A stretch of DNA of 64,000 nt from Prochlorococcus sp. AG-402-I20 (GCA_003216975.1 QCHY01000007.1:1-64000); one strand, 5' to 3'. Counted from the stretch's first letter, positions 1 to 7,780 are shown. The notes: a model not told the origin generated them from the sequence alone. Made by a program: numbers and translations.

Positions 1-23
1 ATTGTTTTGTTAGATGGTTGCAT
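1..23 (-). CDS. Hli-like protein, N-terminal fragment cut by window edge
   Basis: Only the first seven codons (MQPSNKT) are inside the window. They and the preceding leader match the start of the 39-residue Hli-like gene at 50607-50726 nearly base for base, so this is very probably a paralogue of that gene whose remainder lies to the left. It follows the hli gene at 43-150 on the same strand by about 20 bases, suggesting one operon. Confidence 0.6.
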
Positions 24-42
24 TGTTATTCGTAGTTTTTGT

Positions 43-150
43 TTAGAAGATTCCAGGAATGATTTGACCAGTTGTTGCGTATGCACCGAAGGCTGCAACG
101 AAGCCAAGCATTGCTGCCCAACCGTTAAACTTTTCTGCTTCTGGAGTCAT
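43..150 (-). CDS. hli: High-light-inducible protein (Hli), 35 aa
   Basis: A 35-residue protein starting MTPEAEKFNG and ending TTGQIIPGIF. The ExxNGxxAM core and the ATTGQIIPG tail are the hallmark of single-helix Hli/SCP proteins, thylakoid chlorophyll-binding proteins that protect photosystems under high light. It is almost identical to the protein at 9762-9869. It is upstream of the partial hli gene at the window edge. A promoter-like element shared with other hli units lies at 170-225. Confidence 0.88.
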   Translation of the reverse strand: MTPEAEKFNGWAAMLGFVAAFGAYATTGQIIPGIF

Positions 151-169
151 GATTAATTCCGAAATGAAT

Positions 170-225
170 ATGTGAACAAATGTAAACCAATTATTAAAAT
201 ACGTAAAGCCTCTCGGGTACGGCTT
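170..225 (-). promoter_or_regulatory. Shared hli upstream element
   Basis: Read on the minus strand, this stretch has AAGCCGTAC (217-225) followed about 30 bases later by TTTACATTTGTTCACAT (170-186). The same two blocks at nearly the same spacing (one mismatch in the second) precede the hli operon at 50.95 kb, and a weaker version precedes 9762-9869. Probably the promoter and its regulatory site; function is inferred from conservation only. Confidence 0.5.
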
Positions 226-403
226 GCCTCCTAGGTTTGCGATTACGATACAAGTGATACAAAAAAGACTTCCTATGACGTTACTTTTGATATAAAACCA
301 AAATTTAAAAATAAATAATATTCTCTAACAAGGAAAAAAAATACATTTAATGGTGTGACACTAGTGTCAAATATTCAAGTAAATTGCTTTCTGCTACCAG
401 ATC

Positions 404-676
404 TCAATTATAAAAAAAATCAATTTCTTTCGTTTTCAATCCATCCCAACCAGCGTTAATCAAACGTGAATTAAGAGTGTCCTGATCAAAATGTTTGGCT
501 CCAGTTTTAACAATACGATTTCGCATTGATTTCTTAACACCACTTCTTTTTCGTGAATTTTCTTTGTCCATAACCTCCCTGTAGAGAGTGAGCATTTCAG
601 AAGGTATAGGTGTTCCGTCAAGATCTAATCCTGCCTTGATAGCTTTATCAATTGCATCTGGGCCAGAAAAATCCAC
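404..676 (-). CDS. Hypothetical protein, 90 aa
   Basis: Soluble, charged 90-residue protein beginning MDFSGPDAIDKAIKAG, with an acidic N-terminal half, a basic stretch (KENSRKRSGVKKS) at about residues 38-50 and an aromatic C-terminus. No signal peptide or membrane segment. Not recognised; the codon use and clean start suggest a real gene. The opposite-strand reading frame over the same bases looks like a shadow. Confidence 0.6.
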   Translation of the reverse strand: MDFSGPDAIDKAIKAGLDLDGTPIPSEMLTLYREVMDKENSRKRSGVKKSMRNRIVKTGAKHFDQDTLNSRLINAGWDGLKTKEIDFFYN

Positions 677-765
677 AATAAAAATACTTACTAATTATAT
701 TCTCCTCTCGCAACTACATGAATTTTCGAGATATTTAATAAAAACAATAAAAATTATCAAATATA

Positions 766-1398
766 CTAATTCAAACAATAAATAACTGAAAGATTATTGG
801 CTGGCATCTCAATAACATTGTGTTGCTTAAATCCATTTTCTAATGCAAGTTCGTTAACTGCTTCTAAATGGCGAATACCCCAGAGTGGATTTTGCAATTT
901 TAAAGATTGGTCAAAATTCAAGTTGCTTTCGGATGTTTGTTTATTTCTAATTATGAAGGGTCCATATAGCATCAAAAAATTATTTTTATCTAATAAAAAT
1001 TTTGATTCTTCAAACATTGCTTTCGTACAAGTCCATGGACAGATATGAATCATATTGATACATACGATTCCCTTGATAAGAGATCGAAGTTGTTTAGATA
1101 TTGGCCAAGGACGCTTTTCTACATCAAGATCAAGCGGTTCTGGCATTTTTGAGAAAAGTCCCTCATGGTTAATCCAGGAATTAATACTTTTTCGGTGAAC
1201 TAATTCAGGATCACTAGTTTGCCAAATAATTGATGGGAATTTTTTTTGAAAGAATACTCCATGTTCTCCGCTACCACTAGCTATTTCTAAAAACAAGCTA
1301 TTAGGAGAGATATATTTACTCAAGACTGCGGCAATGACATCACGATTCCTTAGCGTTGCTGGGAAAATGAGTCGATTGTCGATATCTATATTTTTCAT
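766..1398 (-). CDS. DUF938-family SAM-dependent methyltransferase-like protein
   Basis: 210 residues. The N-terminal RNRDVIAAVL and the motif LEIASGSGEHGVFF (about residues 37-50) form the glycine-rich SAM-binding loop of DUF938 proteins, followed by QTSDPE and CINMIHICPW, also typical of that family. Length matches the family (about 200). The substrate is not known. Its ATG overlaps the stop of the zinc-ribbon gene upstream (TAATG arrangement at 1396-1400), so the two are translationally coupled. Confidence 0.85.
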   Translation of the reverse strand: MKNIDIDNRLIFPATLRNRDVIAAVLSKYISPNSLFLEIASGSGEHGVFFQKKFPSIIWQTSDPELVHRKSINSWINHEGLFSKMPEPLDLDVEKRPWPISKQLRSLIKGIVCINMIHICPWTCTKAMFEESKFLLDKNNFLMLYGPFIIRNKQTSESNLNFDQSLKLQNPLWGIRHLEAVNELALENGFKQHNVIEMPANNLSVIYCLN

Positions 1399-1661
1399 TA
1401 TTTGTCATAGGGTAATAAGACTAATGATTCAGAATTTTTTGGAAGGCGTTCGTTAGTAAAATTATTGATAACAAAGAAAATCATCATTAGCAAGGGAGCT
1501 AAAAATGCTGATGCGGCAACAACTCCAATAATTCGTCTTGAATTTAGAAAGGTTTTTTTTATTAGTGGATCTCCACACTGTCCACAAACCAAAACACCAT
1601 CACTCCTGTTCTTATGAATTTGATAACGAGAAGAACAGAAAGGGCAATAATAACGACTCAT
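1398..1661 (-). CDS. Zinc-ribbon membrane protein, 87 aa
   Basis: N-terminal YYCPFCSSRYQ and VCGQCGDPL give two CxxC knuckles (about residues 6-9 and 26-29), a zinc ribbon. They are followed by one hydrophobic helix (about residues 44-66) and a short polar tail. This architecture is common in cyanobacterial small proteins of unknown function. First gene of a two-gene unit with the methyltransferase-like gene 766-1398, with overlapping stop and start. Confidence 0.7.
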   Translation of the reverse strand: MSRYYCPFCSSRYQIHKNRSDGVLVCGQCGDPLIKKTFLNSRRIIGVVAASAFLAPLLMMIFFVINNFTNERLPKNSESLVLLPYDK

Positions 1662-1752
1662 TTCTGATCTTAGAAAAAAGAAAATTTATCTATATAAAAT
1701 ATGCCTAACATTATGAAAAGCAAACTAAATTGATTAAATGTAGGACTGAAAG

Positions 1753-2430
1753 ATGAAAGAAGATAAAAAAGTTTCATATCATCTTATAAGAAATCTTGAT
1801 AGGATATCTCCAGAAAATTCTATCTTTAATTACAAACCTGGAAGAAAAGCCTTCTTATCACTAGGAGGAGGAAATATTCGTGAATGGTTGGAGACACTTC
1901 TTCCAAATACAAGAATAATTTTAGAGCCAAAAATCATTGGTAAAAGAATTGGCATTCGATACATCGATGGAAAAATAAACAAAGCAATAAATGAAGACAG
2001 TGTCGACATAACTGAGACTATAAAATCTATAAAAAATATTCCTAAAAGCCTACCGATTAAAACCAGAATAGAAATATGCGGAATTTTATACGAGGATGAA
2101 AATATAGAACTAAAAAAAAAATATATAGGACTTCAAAATTGGGAACTACAGCAAAAAAGACTTAGGTTCTGTGCTTTTCAAATATTTCATTGCAATATTA
2201 ATCATTTTCAATCACTTAAAGAATTAAAAAATCTAAATTTTCAAATTCCGCAAACTCAATTTACAAACTTTATTTCAGATATCGAAATCTATCTTCAATG
2301 TTGGAAAGAGGGCAAATTATTTACAAGCTATCCAACAAGTGGAATAGTATTGAAGATCAATTCACGAAAATTGCAAAAGTATCTTGGAGAAAATAATCTA
2401 TCAATGCATTGGGCATACGCCATAAATTAA
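1753..2430 (+). CDS. Degenerate LigA-type adenylation-domain protein
   Basis: 225 residues aligning by eye with the nucleotidyltransferase domain of NAD-dependent DNA ligase: LEPKIIGKRIGIRY (residues 58-70) corresponds to the EPKxDG active-site motif, TETIKSIKNIPKSLP to TxNxxTIxxIPxxL, RIEICG to LEVRGE, and TSGIVLKINS (195-204) to xDGVVIKVN. The catalytic lysine K60 and the later lysine K201 remain, but the KxDG aspartate is Ile62 and the DGVVIK aspartate is Ser196. OB, zinc-finger, HhH and BRCT domains are absent. A normal ligase reaction is therefore unlikely; a nucleotide-binding or regulatory role, or decay, is possible. Confidence 0.72.
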   Translation: MKEDKKVSYHLIRNLDRISPENSIFNYKPGRKAFLSLGGGNIREWLETLLPNTRIILEPKIIGKRIGIRYIDGKINKAINEDSVDITETIKSIKNIPKSLPIKTRIEICGILYEDENIELKKKYIGLQNWELQQKRLRFCAFQIFHCNINHFQSLKELKNLNFQIPQTQFTNFISDIEIYLQCWKEGKLFTSYPTSGIVLKINSRKLQKYLGENNLSMHWAYAIN

Positions 2431-2576
2431 TGATTTTTCCTTCACTCCAACAAGCATCACAAGTCATGGGAGGAGTAAACATCCTTTCCCCAATAGGTTT
2501 GGCGATCCTAACCATAGGGATACTATTTACTGTAGGTCTACCATTAACAATGATTTTAAAAGGGAAAAAAGATTAA
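2430..2576 (+). CDS. Single-span membrane peptide, 48 aa
   Basis: Starts MIFPSLQQAS, with one hydrophobic helix (about residues 20-42) and a KGKKD cytoplasmic end. The ATG overlaps the stop codon of the ligase-like gene (TAATG), which supports translation. No family recognised. Confidence 0.55.
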   Translation: MIFPSLQQASQVMGGVNILSPIGLAILTIGILFTVGLPLTMILKGKKD

Positions 2577-2683
2577 GTTGTTTTCACTGACTAATTTATC
2601 AATTAATAAAATTGTTAGTAACTAAACAAACAACAATAAACTAAGAATTTATATTAAACTCATAATAAAGCAAAATTTAATAA

Positions 2684-3130
2684 ATGAGATATATGAAAAA
2701 AAGTATTCAAATTTTTAAACCTAATTTCAATAATTTAGTAAAATCTGTTCATCCTCATAAGTTTCGTTTTATATTGGTATTGCTAGCAGGAGCCCTCTTT
2801 CTACCATTGCAAAAAACTAGATCGGAGGAAATCTTTCTTAAATGTATTGGTAAATATGAAATAAATAGAGGTCCCCTAATTAAACCAGATTGGGAAACGA
2901 GCTATCTAACAATTAATCTGGATGGATTAATATCTACTATTGACGATAAAGGTATAAAAAAAGAAGGAAGGACTTTGATTAGACGTAATTCATACACAAT
3001 TACGCAAAGAGATAACAGAAACGCCATTAAAAATATCTACAAAATAAATAGTACTCATGGTACATATACAGTTGAATCACCTCAAAGAAATAGAACTTTG
3101 ATAGGGACTTGTCAAAAAGGAAGAGGTTAA
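2684..3130 (+). CDS. Putative exported protein, 148 aa
   Basis: A basic N-terminus followed by a hydrophobic stretch FILVLLAGALFLPL (about residues 29-42) and then a polar, beta-rich C-terminal part with two cysteines (FLKCIGKY and GTCQKGRG) that could form a disulfide. The signal sequence is unusually far from the start, so MKKSIQIF (2693) or a later start is possible. No family recognised. Confidence 0.5.
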   Translation: MRYMKKSIQIFKPNFNNLVKSVHPHKFRFILVLLAGALFLPLQKTRSEEIFLKCIGKYEINRGPLIKPDWETSYLTINLDGLISTIDDKGIKKEGRTLIRRNSYTITQRDNRNAIKNIYKINSTHGTYTVESPQRNRTLIGTCQKGRG

Positions 3131-3184
3131 GAGTAGTGAATTACAAAATTAAAAAATAGTACTTCAAGTATTTTTCTAAATCGA

Positions 3185-3325
3185 TCATCTATCATTTCTT
3201 TGATTTTGATCAAGACCTTGAGCTCTGCGGTTTTCCGCTATACCTCCTACCCCAAGCAATAAAAAGATCGCATACAAAAACAAAGTGGAAATAATGGTAA
3301 TGATTGCAATCGAGGTAAAATCCAT
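3185..3325 (-). CDS. Single-span membrane peptide, 46 aa
   Basis: MDFTSIAIITIIS leads into one hydrophobic helix ending LLLGVGG, then a charged tail rich in N, Q and R. Looks like a genuine small membrane protein by composition; no family recognised. Confidence 0.45.
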   Translation of the reverse strand: MDFTSIAIITIISTLFLYAIFLLLGVGGIAENRRAQGLDQNQRNDR

Positions 3326-3383
3326 TAAAAACTATCGATTAGATTTAGGCTTTTAATCTTACAGGAAGTATAGATACAACCAT

Positions 3384-3470
3384 TCAGGTAAAAACAACAG
3401 TAATGCCGCTGATCAATATTGCAAAGGTAATAATAAAAAAGGGTAGAACTTGAATTTGATTGTTATCCAT
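3384..3470 (-). CDS. Possible membrane peptide, 28 aa
   Basis: MDNNQIQVLP followed by a hydrophobic helix through the C-terminus. Starts about 60 bases upstream of the 46-residue membrane peptide on the same strand. Short, so chance cannot be excluded. Confidence 0.3.
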   Translation of the reverse strand: MDNNQIQVLPFFIITFAILISGITVVFT

Positions 3471-3651
3471 AATTCACAATTTTTTTTACAATAATAAAAA
3501 ACACGGGTAAGAAGAGATAATCAACTCCCAAAAACATTAGCAATAACCGGCCTACAGTAAATTTTTTGATCAAAAGCTATTAGTTAAGAAGACTTTAAGT
3601 AAAAAAATTAGTAGCTAGAATTTCAAAAACTACTTTCAATCTTAAGTTCAT

Positions 3652-3942
3652 ATGTGGGTAAGCATAGACCTTTGCTTGGTACCAATAGGGGTAGGTGTCT
3701 CATTATCTCCATACATAAAGGCATGCTTATCAATTATTGACGAACATAAGCTCGAGTATGAACTGGGTCCAAATGGAACTGCGATTGAAGGGGACTGGGA
3801 CCAAGTTTTTGAATGCGTAAAGAAATGCCATGAGGTAGTTCATAGAAAAGGCGCTCCACGTGTTTACACAACATTAAAAGTAAATACACGTTCAGATAAG
3901 AAGCAATTATTTAAAGAAAAAGTGGAAAGCGTAAGAGGTTAA
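3652..3942 (+). CDS. MTH1187/YkoF-type thiamine-binding protein
   Basis: 96 residues. SIDLCLVPIGVGVSLSPYI (residues 4-22), YELGPNGTAIEGDWDQVFECVKKCHE and a final R-x-D-K are the pattern of the small ferredoxin-fold DUF77/UPF0045 family (MTH1187), members of which bind thiamine or related pyrimidines. Full length for the family. No thiamine riboswitch was seen upstream. The precise ligand is not provable here. Confidence 0.85.
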   Translation: MWVSIDLCLVPIGVGVSLSPYIKACLSIIDEHKLEYELGPNGTAIEGDWDQVFECVKKCHEVVHRKGAPRVYTTLKVNTRSDKKQLFKEKVESVRG

Positions 3943-4066
3943 TAGCATAAGCACATAACAGCATTGAGCAAAAGTTTAAAAACCTAAAACAAAACAAAGA
4001 TCCTAATAATTACCCATGCATACTAAGATAAGTACTGATATAAAAGAGAAAGCAGCACGATAATTA

Positions 4067-4168
4067 ATGACTATTTTTGCTCGTCTAAGCAGATCAGAAG
4101 TTATTCACGGTAGAGCGGCTATGTTTATTGTTGCTATCTGGATATTCACAAACTATCTAATTCATTAA
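4067..4168 (+). CDS. Divergent Hli-like single-helix protein, 33 aa
   Basis: MTIFARLSRSEVIHGRAAM followed by a hydrophobic helix. E-x-x-x-G-R-x-A-M is the chlorophyll-binding half-motif of Hli/LHC helices (ExxNGRxAM with N replaced by H). The TTGQIIPG tail is missing, so it is a truncated or divergent member. Spaced two bases from the next gene. Confidence 0.6.
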   Translation: MTIFARLSRSEVIHGRAAMFIVAIWIFTNYLIH

Positions 4169-4170
4169 GA

Positions 4171-4305
4171 ATGTCTAACCCTATTAAAACTTGGTTTTTT
4201 GAATTAATTGAAGATGCAATTGGAAGTAAAGCCATGAAGCAATTTATTAAAGAAGAGCAAGACAAGAAGAATCCAGAATCAAATAAAAAGCCAAAACAAG
4301 ATTAG
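4171..4305 (+). CDS. Small charged protein, 44 aa
   Basis: MSNPIKTWFFELIEDAIGSKAMKQF with a Lys/Asp/Asn-rich tail; an amphipathic N-terminal helix and a disordered C-terminus. Two bases after the Hli-like gene, so probably co-transcribed with it. Not recognised. Confidence 0.5.
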   Translation: MSNPIKTWFFELIEDAIGSKAMKQFIKEEQDKKNPESNKKPKQD

Positions 4306-4340
4306 AAGTTAAAACCCCAAAATTGTCAACTACCACACCA

Positions 4341-4511
4341 TTAATCCCATTCGGCCGCAACTGCTCTTAACCCACTAGCAATAATCTCATTTGGGCAATT
4401 AGTATCTTCTTTTAAGGCCTTGGCCGCAAGATGAACGTTCTCCCAAAATTTGGAAACTGCTCCTTTTCTTTGATCATCAGAGAACTTAAATTTCTCAAAA
4501 GCTTTTGGCAT
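4341..4511 (-). CDS. Small soluble protein, 56 aa
   Basis: MPKAFEKFKFSDDQRKGA then WENVHLAAKALKEDTNCPNE and GLRAVAAEWD; likely an all-helical soluble protein with one cysteine. Last gene of a minus-strand run with 4543-4695 and 4773-4913. Not recognised. Confidence 0.5.
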   Translation of the reverse strand: MPKAFEKFKFSDDQRKGAVSKFWENVHLAAKALKEDTNCPNEIIASGLRAVAAEWD

Positions 4512-4542
4512 TTTTCTATTTTTTTATGTTCTAGCAAATAAT

Positions 4543-4695
4543 TCATTCATCAACTTTTATTTTCACGGCTTCAATAAAATTTTCCTGTCTTGTGACTAAA
4601 AAAAGTTTTCTTGTGATAAAGACTACCAAGGACATTAAAAATATAAAACCAACACTTTGAATTAGATCTATATAGGTTGCCAAAAAATGATTCAT
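4543..4695 (-). CDS. Single-span membrane peptide, 50 aa
   Basis: MNHFLATYIDLIQ followed by a hydrophobic helix (about residues 14-30) and a basic then mixed-charge tail. In a minus-strand run of mini-genes. No family recognised. Confidence 0.45.
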   Translation of the reverse strand: MNHFLATYIDLIQSVGFIFLMSLVVFITRKLFLVTRQENFIEAVKIKVDE

Positions 4696-4772
4696 TAGAA
4701 ACTTATTTTTTTTAATGTAGAGGAAAAAATTAAAATGGCAAATCCAACGACAAAACCGGAATAAATAGAAAC

Positions 4773-4913
4773 CTATTTTTCTCCTGGAGTCAAATAATTC
4801 TTGCCCATTAAAGTACCTGTACCTATATCAAAAACATTATCCAAATCAGATAGGAGTTCTTTTAATTCTTCCCCACTGATTCTTTTGATTTCTTGGTAGG
4901 TTTCTTTTGACAT
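4773..4913 (-). CDS. Small acidic protein, 46 aa
   Basis: MSKETYQEIKRISGEELKEL, then SDLDNVFDIGTGTLM and a basic end. Helical N-terminal half. First gene of a minus-strand run of three. Not recognised. Confidence 0.45.
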   Translation of the reverse strand: MSKETYQEIKRISGEELKELLSDLDNVFDIGTGTLMGKNYLTPGEK

Positions 4914-5367
4914 CGATAAATTTAAATTAAGTAAAAATATAAACATTCTCAATAAGCATCAGAGACCGTAAATACCGATAGGAGTAATTGCCTTTCGTGC
5001 TATTAATCCAATGAATAATATTAATTTTGTATGTATAAAAATTTCCAATCAATGTCAGATACAAAAATAACTATACCTATAAAAGTTAGATGTAAAGTAT
5101 TTTTTCTAAGCGGCTGATAGTGGTTTGTTCTTATATTTTTTGAACTTCTCAGGACAACCTTCTTTTTATACTGAGCTTTAGAAGGTTGTTTCTTTGAATA
5201 AAAAACGTCAGTGCTCCCCCCCAGAAGCCAATCAATTGATGACCAATGCAATTGATTGCCTGACGTACACTAATCCTAAAATCTCCCTTTCTTCATTGGT
5301 TCTGTAGGACCGTACGTCTTGGGTTAGGGAAACCGTAGAAATTTTAATCTCTGTTAATTAGACATTT

Positions 5368-5392
5368 AAAAAGGGCCTCAGGGGGCCCTTTT
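5368..5392. terminator. Rho-independent terminator in repeat copy 1
   Basis: AAAAGGGC, loop CTCAGGG, GGCCCTTTT with flanking A and T runs, so it can stop transcription in both directions. The identical structure is at 16261-16285. Confidence 0.8.
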
Positions 5393-5520
5393 CTTTACCG
5401 ATTCTTTGGAAGCTTCTGGATATTGGTGGCCTGGGGCCAAGTGTCTAGTAGAAAGGCTTTTTGACTCCGTTAGGGCACCTAAACGATGCAGAGGAGTTTC
5501 GACTGAATTGACGCACCTAA

Positions 5521-5700
5521 ATCATTGATCCTTGTCGCTTCAGACGAATAGCCCACTTATTCATTGAGAATGTTGGAGCAGGAACCAGAATTCAGTTCGC
5601 TTCTCTTAAATACTCAGGTGGAGTGTCGACCATCAATGGTGCCTCTGAGCTCAACAAACGTATCTTTGCTCTATTCGCACCTCAACGCAATCAGCCTTAA
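5521..5700 (+). pseudogene. Start-less C-terminal protein fragment in repeat copy 1
   Basis: The frame is open from just after a TAA at 5518 to a TAA at 5698, with no ATG or GTG. The later part, NVGAGTRIQFASLKYSGG followed by VSTINGASELNKRIFALFAP, has protein-like composition and codon choice, so it looks like the 3' end of a gene carried in the duplicated segment. The parent family was not recognised. An identical fragment is at 16414-16593. Confidence 0.45.
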
Positions 5701-5782
5701 TGCCCATTGCATTTCCACTTAACCTGATCAAAAATAGTAAGTTTGGGGTGTCTAAAAATTTATTTCAAATCAAACCATAAAT

Positions 5783-5975
5783 ATGTCGAGAGAAAAAATA
5801 AGTAAACAAGAAAAAATTAGCATTTTTGAAGAAATAGCTAAAGGATGTAAAACTGATCTAAAAAAAAAGAATGTTTCAATTCATCAAAGGAAGCATTTTT
5901 ACTTATTCAAATGAATCAACACTTTCTCTTGCTGAAAAAATACATCAAGACTTAGAAGACGCCTTTTACGTTTAA
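5783..5975 (+). pseudogene. Frameshifted small gene
   Basis: Frame one reads MSREKISKQEKISIFEEIAK and stops near 5912; the adjacent frame then reads FTYSNESTLSLAEKIHQDL and ends EDAFYV before a TAA at 5973. Together they would make a charged helical protein of about 63 residues. A single indel in the A-rich middle explains the break. Not recognised; it could also be two unrelated short frames. Confidence 0.4.
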
Positions 5976-6323
5976 GCAAATATGAAAAAAAATAATGAGA
6001 TGGAGCTTGAGGAGTTGAAAAATCTGACATGGAGTGAACACCCCTAAAAATTTAAGATATTTTTACTCGATTTTTTATCTTAAATGGTGATGTATATTCA
6101 AAATACTTCCTCGAATCAAAGTAGTTTTAGCTATTTTCTAATACGTTCTGCTAAGAGAAGGAATACGAAAATTTGCTGGTGTGACATACGAAAAATTCCT
6201 CAAGCAAAGAATATTTAAAGACATCCGAAAAAATATTTATAAAATTCAGGCCACAAATATCATGCGTTATTGCAAGCAAGTAAGAAGCTCTTAAATTGAA
6301 GAAATAACTCTATTTTTCACCTA
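5976..6323. other. Gene-poor stretch
   Basis: Only a 21-codon frame (5982-6047, MKKNNEMELEELKN...) is visible; otherwise A+T-rich sequence with no clear gene, hairpin or repeat. May hold the promoter of the DUF3764 gene at 6324. Confidence 0.4.
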
Positions 6324-6590
6324 ATGCTTGAAACAACTGTATGTACATTTGATGTGAATGTACCTTACGATGAATGGGTGAAAAAATTTGACAACGATGA
6401 GGCTCCAGCCAGATCAGCCAAAGGTATAAAGGTCATTTTCAGAGGTGTCAGCAAAGAGAATCCTGATAAAGCGATCGTTGTAGTTCAAGCTTTAGAGGGT
6501 GTCTTAGGGAAACATATACAAGAGAACATTGAAATATTTGAAAAAAATGGTGCAGTCATGAGTACTGCAAAACCTAGTCTCTGGTCTTGA
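6324..6590 (+). CDS. DUF3764-family protein, 88 aa
   Basis: CTFDVNVPYDEWVKKFDNDE followed by IKVIFRGVSKENPDKAIVVV matches the ferredoxin-like dimeric alpha/beta-barrel fold of DUF3764, found mostly in marine picocyanobacteria. A paralogue is at 28805-29116 and a broken one at 43661-43962. Function unknown; the fold resembles antibiotic-monooxygenase-type proteins. Confidence 0.8.
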   Translation: MLETTVCTFDVNVPYDEWVKKFDNDEAPARSAKGIKVIFRGVSKENPDKAIVVVQALEGVLGKHIQENIEIFEKNGAVMSTAKPSLWS

Positions 6591-6657
6591 GGATCCACAC
6601 TGCCTAGGTATAAATAAAGAATCAAATCAAAAGATTAGTCTCAATAAAAACTGAACA

Positions 6658-6927
6658 ATGATTAGAAATCTGTTTTTCTTAATTCTCGGAGCATTTAGCG
6701 GTCTTTGGTTTATATGGCCTCAAATCATTACGACCAAAGGTTGGGAATGTACAAAAGATGTTATTGCATCTTCTAATGAAGATTTAACAGATTTTGAATC
6801 ATTAGTTGAATCATTGCCAAACAGAATCAAATTAGGATTGGCTGTTTCCCCTAAAACATTGCTAAAGAGAGAGAACCTTACTCGTATTGAGAAGCTCAGA
6901 ATTGTTGGAGATGCTTGCTTTAGATAA
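6658..6927 (+). CDS. Putative exported or anchored protein, 89 aa
   Basis: N-terminal hydrophobic segment LFFLILGAFSGLWFIWPQII (residues 5-24), followed by a polar domain with two cysteines (WECTKD and DACFR) that may pair outside the membrane. Family not recognised. Convergent with the PTOX gene. Confidence 0.6.
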   Translation: MIRNLFFLILGAFSGLWFIWPQIITTKGWECTKDVIASSNEDLTDFESLVESLPNRIKLGLAVSPKTLLKRENLTRIEKLRIVGDACFR

Positions 6928-6981
6928 TTTAAAACCACAAGGGAAAATTATCATTATGAATATCAACATAAAGTTGGCGTC

Positions 6982-7485
6982 TTAACTTATTAAAGCAACT
7001 GCTTCTTTTAATTCATTCGCGTGATTGATCTCATCTTGAGCAATTTCACGTATCCTCTTATCATTTGGATTAGTGGTTAAATACTTTGCGTAAGTTTCAT
7101 ACGCATGCTCTTCAATTTTTATATTGATATCGTATGCATTTGATGGAGATAGCAAGTAATAAAAAACCATTACCCAGTAATAGAAGAGCACTAAATGCCT
7201 AGCAAGAAATCGATCAACCCAATATCTATTTCCGCTTCGTGATTCCATCTCCTCTAAATGCTCAGTCTCATTGATTGCTTGGTAAAAATGAGCTTTCATA
7301 AGCTTGTTGCTTAAAGGAGTCTTTAGACCAAGCGATTCTTGTAAATGCAAAACTGATAAGAATGCAAAATAAGGTGCTCTAGCAATTACCTCAAGAACCC
7401 AAAAACGTTGTATCGGTCTACCTTGGTAGATTCGATCAAGAATACTTACACTGAAATCTAAAACAAATGAATTTAAACCTTTCAT
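6982..7485 (-). CDS. ptox: Plastoquinol terminal oxidase (PTOX/AOX family)
   Basis: 167 residues, the short cyanobacterial PTOX form. The di-iron ligand motifs are all present: LEVIARAPYF (E32), NETEHLEEM (E73, H76), EEHAYETY (E126, H127) and DEINHA (E152, H155). It oxidises plastoquinol and reduces O2 to water at the thylakoid, relieving over-reduction of the electron chain under high light or iron limitation. It follows, on the same strand, the 58-residue acidic membrane peptide at 7604-7780. Confidence 0.93.
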   Translation of the reverse strand: MKGLNSFVLDFSVSILDRIYQGRPIQRFWVLEVIARAPYFAFLSVLHLQESLGLKTPLSNKLMKAHFYQAINETEHLEEMESRSGNRYWVDRFLARHLVLFYYWVMVFYYLLSPSNAYDINIKIEEHAYETYAKYLTTNPNDKRIREIAQDEINHANELKEAVALIS

Positions 7486-7603
7486 AATTCCTTAGCTCAC
7501 TTTTTAAGTATAATTACTTAAAAAAAGAACATGAAATATAACTTATTTATTTAACTATCAATAACTGCTGGACCTGAATACAGAAGTAGACCGCTGATTA
7601 AAT

Positions 7604-7780
7604 CTATCTTGCTCGAACAGGTTGGTAAGAAGGAATCATCTTTCCTCCACCGAAATCGTCATCATCATCTGGAAGCGCTCTTGAGATTAGTTCTACTAGA
7701 ATTAGAGCAGCCATAGGATAGAAACACCATAAAACAGCTTTCCAGATGGGAAATGAGTCAACTAGCTGAAGCTCAGACAT
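7604..7780 (-). CDS. Membrane peptide with acidic run and GGGxM motif, 58 aa
   Basis: MSELQLVDSFPIWKAVLWCF opens into one transmembrane helix, then LPDDDDDFGGGKMIPSYQPV. Two other genes here share the helix, aspartate run, glycine run, Met layout: 10214-10390 and 17077-17211. It lies immediately upstream of ptox on the same strand, hinting at a thylakoid role. Function unknown. Confidence 0.7.
   Translation of the reverse strand: MSELQLVDSFPIWKAVLWCFYPMAALILVELISRALPDDDDDFGGGKMIPSYQPVRAR

Larger units (their letters stand above)
5111..5747. repeat. 637-bp direct repeat, copy 1
   Basis: Reading both copies base by base, 5111-5747 equals 16004-16640 with no difference found; the offset is a constant 10,893. 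Flanking sequence diverges at once on both sides. It contains a strong GC-rich terminator hairpin (5368-5392), a run of seven C residues, and a start-less C-terminal protein fragment (5521-5700). Perfect identity implies a recent duplication or ongoing gene conversion, and the pair could mediate deletion of the 10.9 kb between them. Confidence 0.95.

Noticed and set aside
5021..5251. Minus-strand frame MHWSSIDWLLGGSTD... in repeat copy 1, and its twin at 15863-16144
   Set aside because: The first 47 codons are identical because the DNA is repeated; beyond the repeat the two frames diverge into different tails, and codon use is poor. More likely non-coding.
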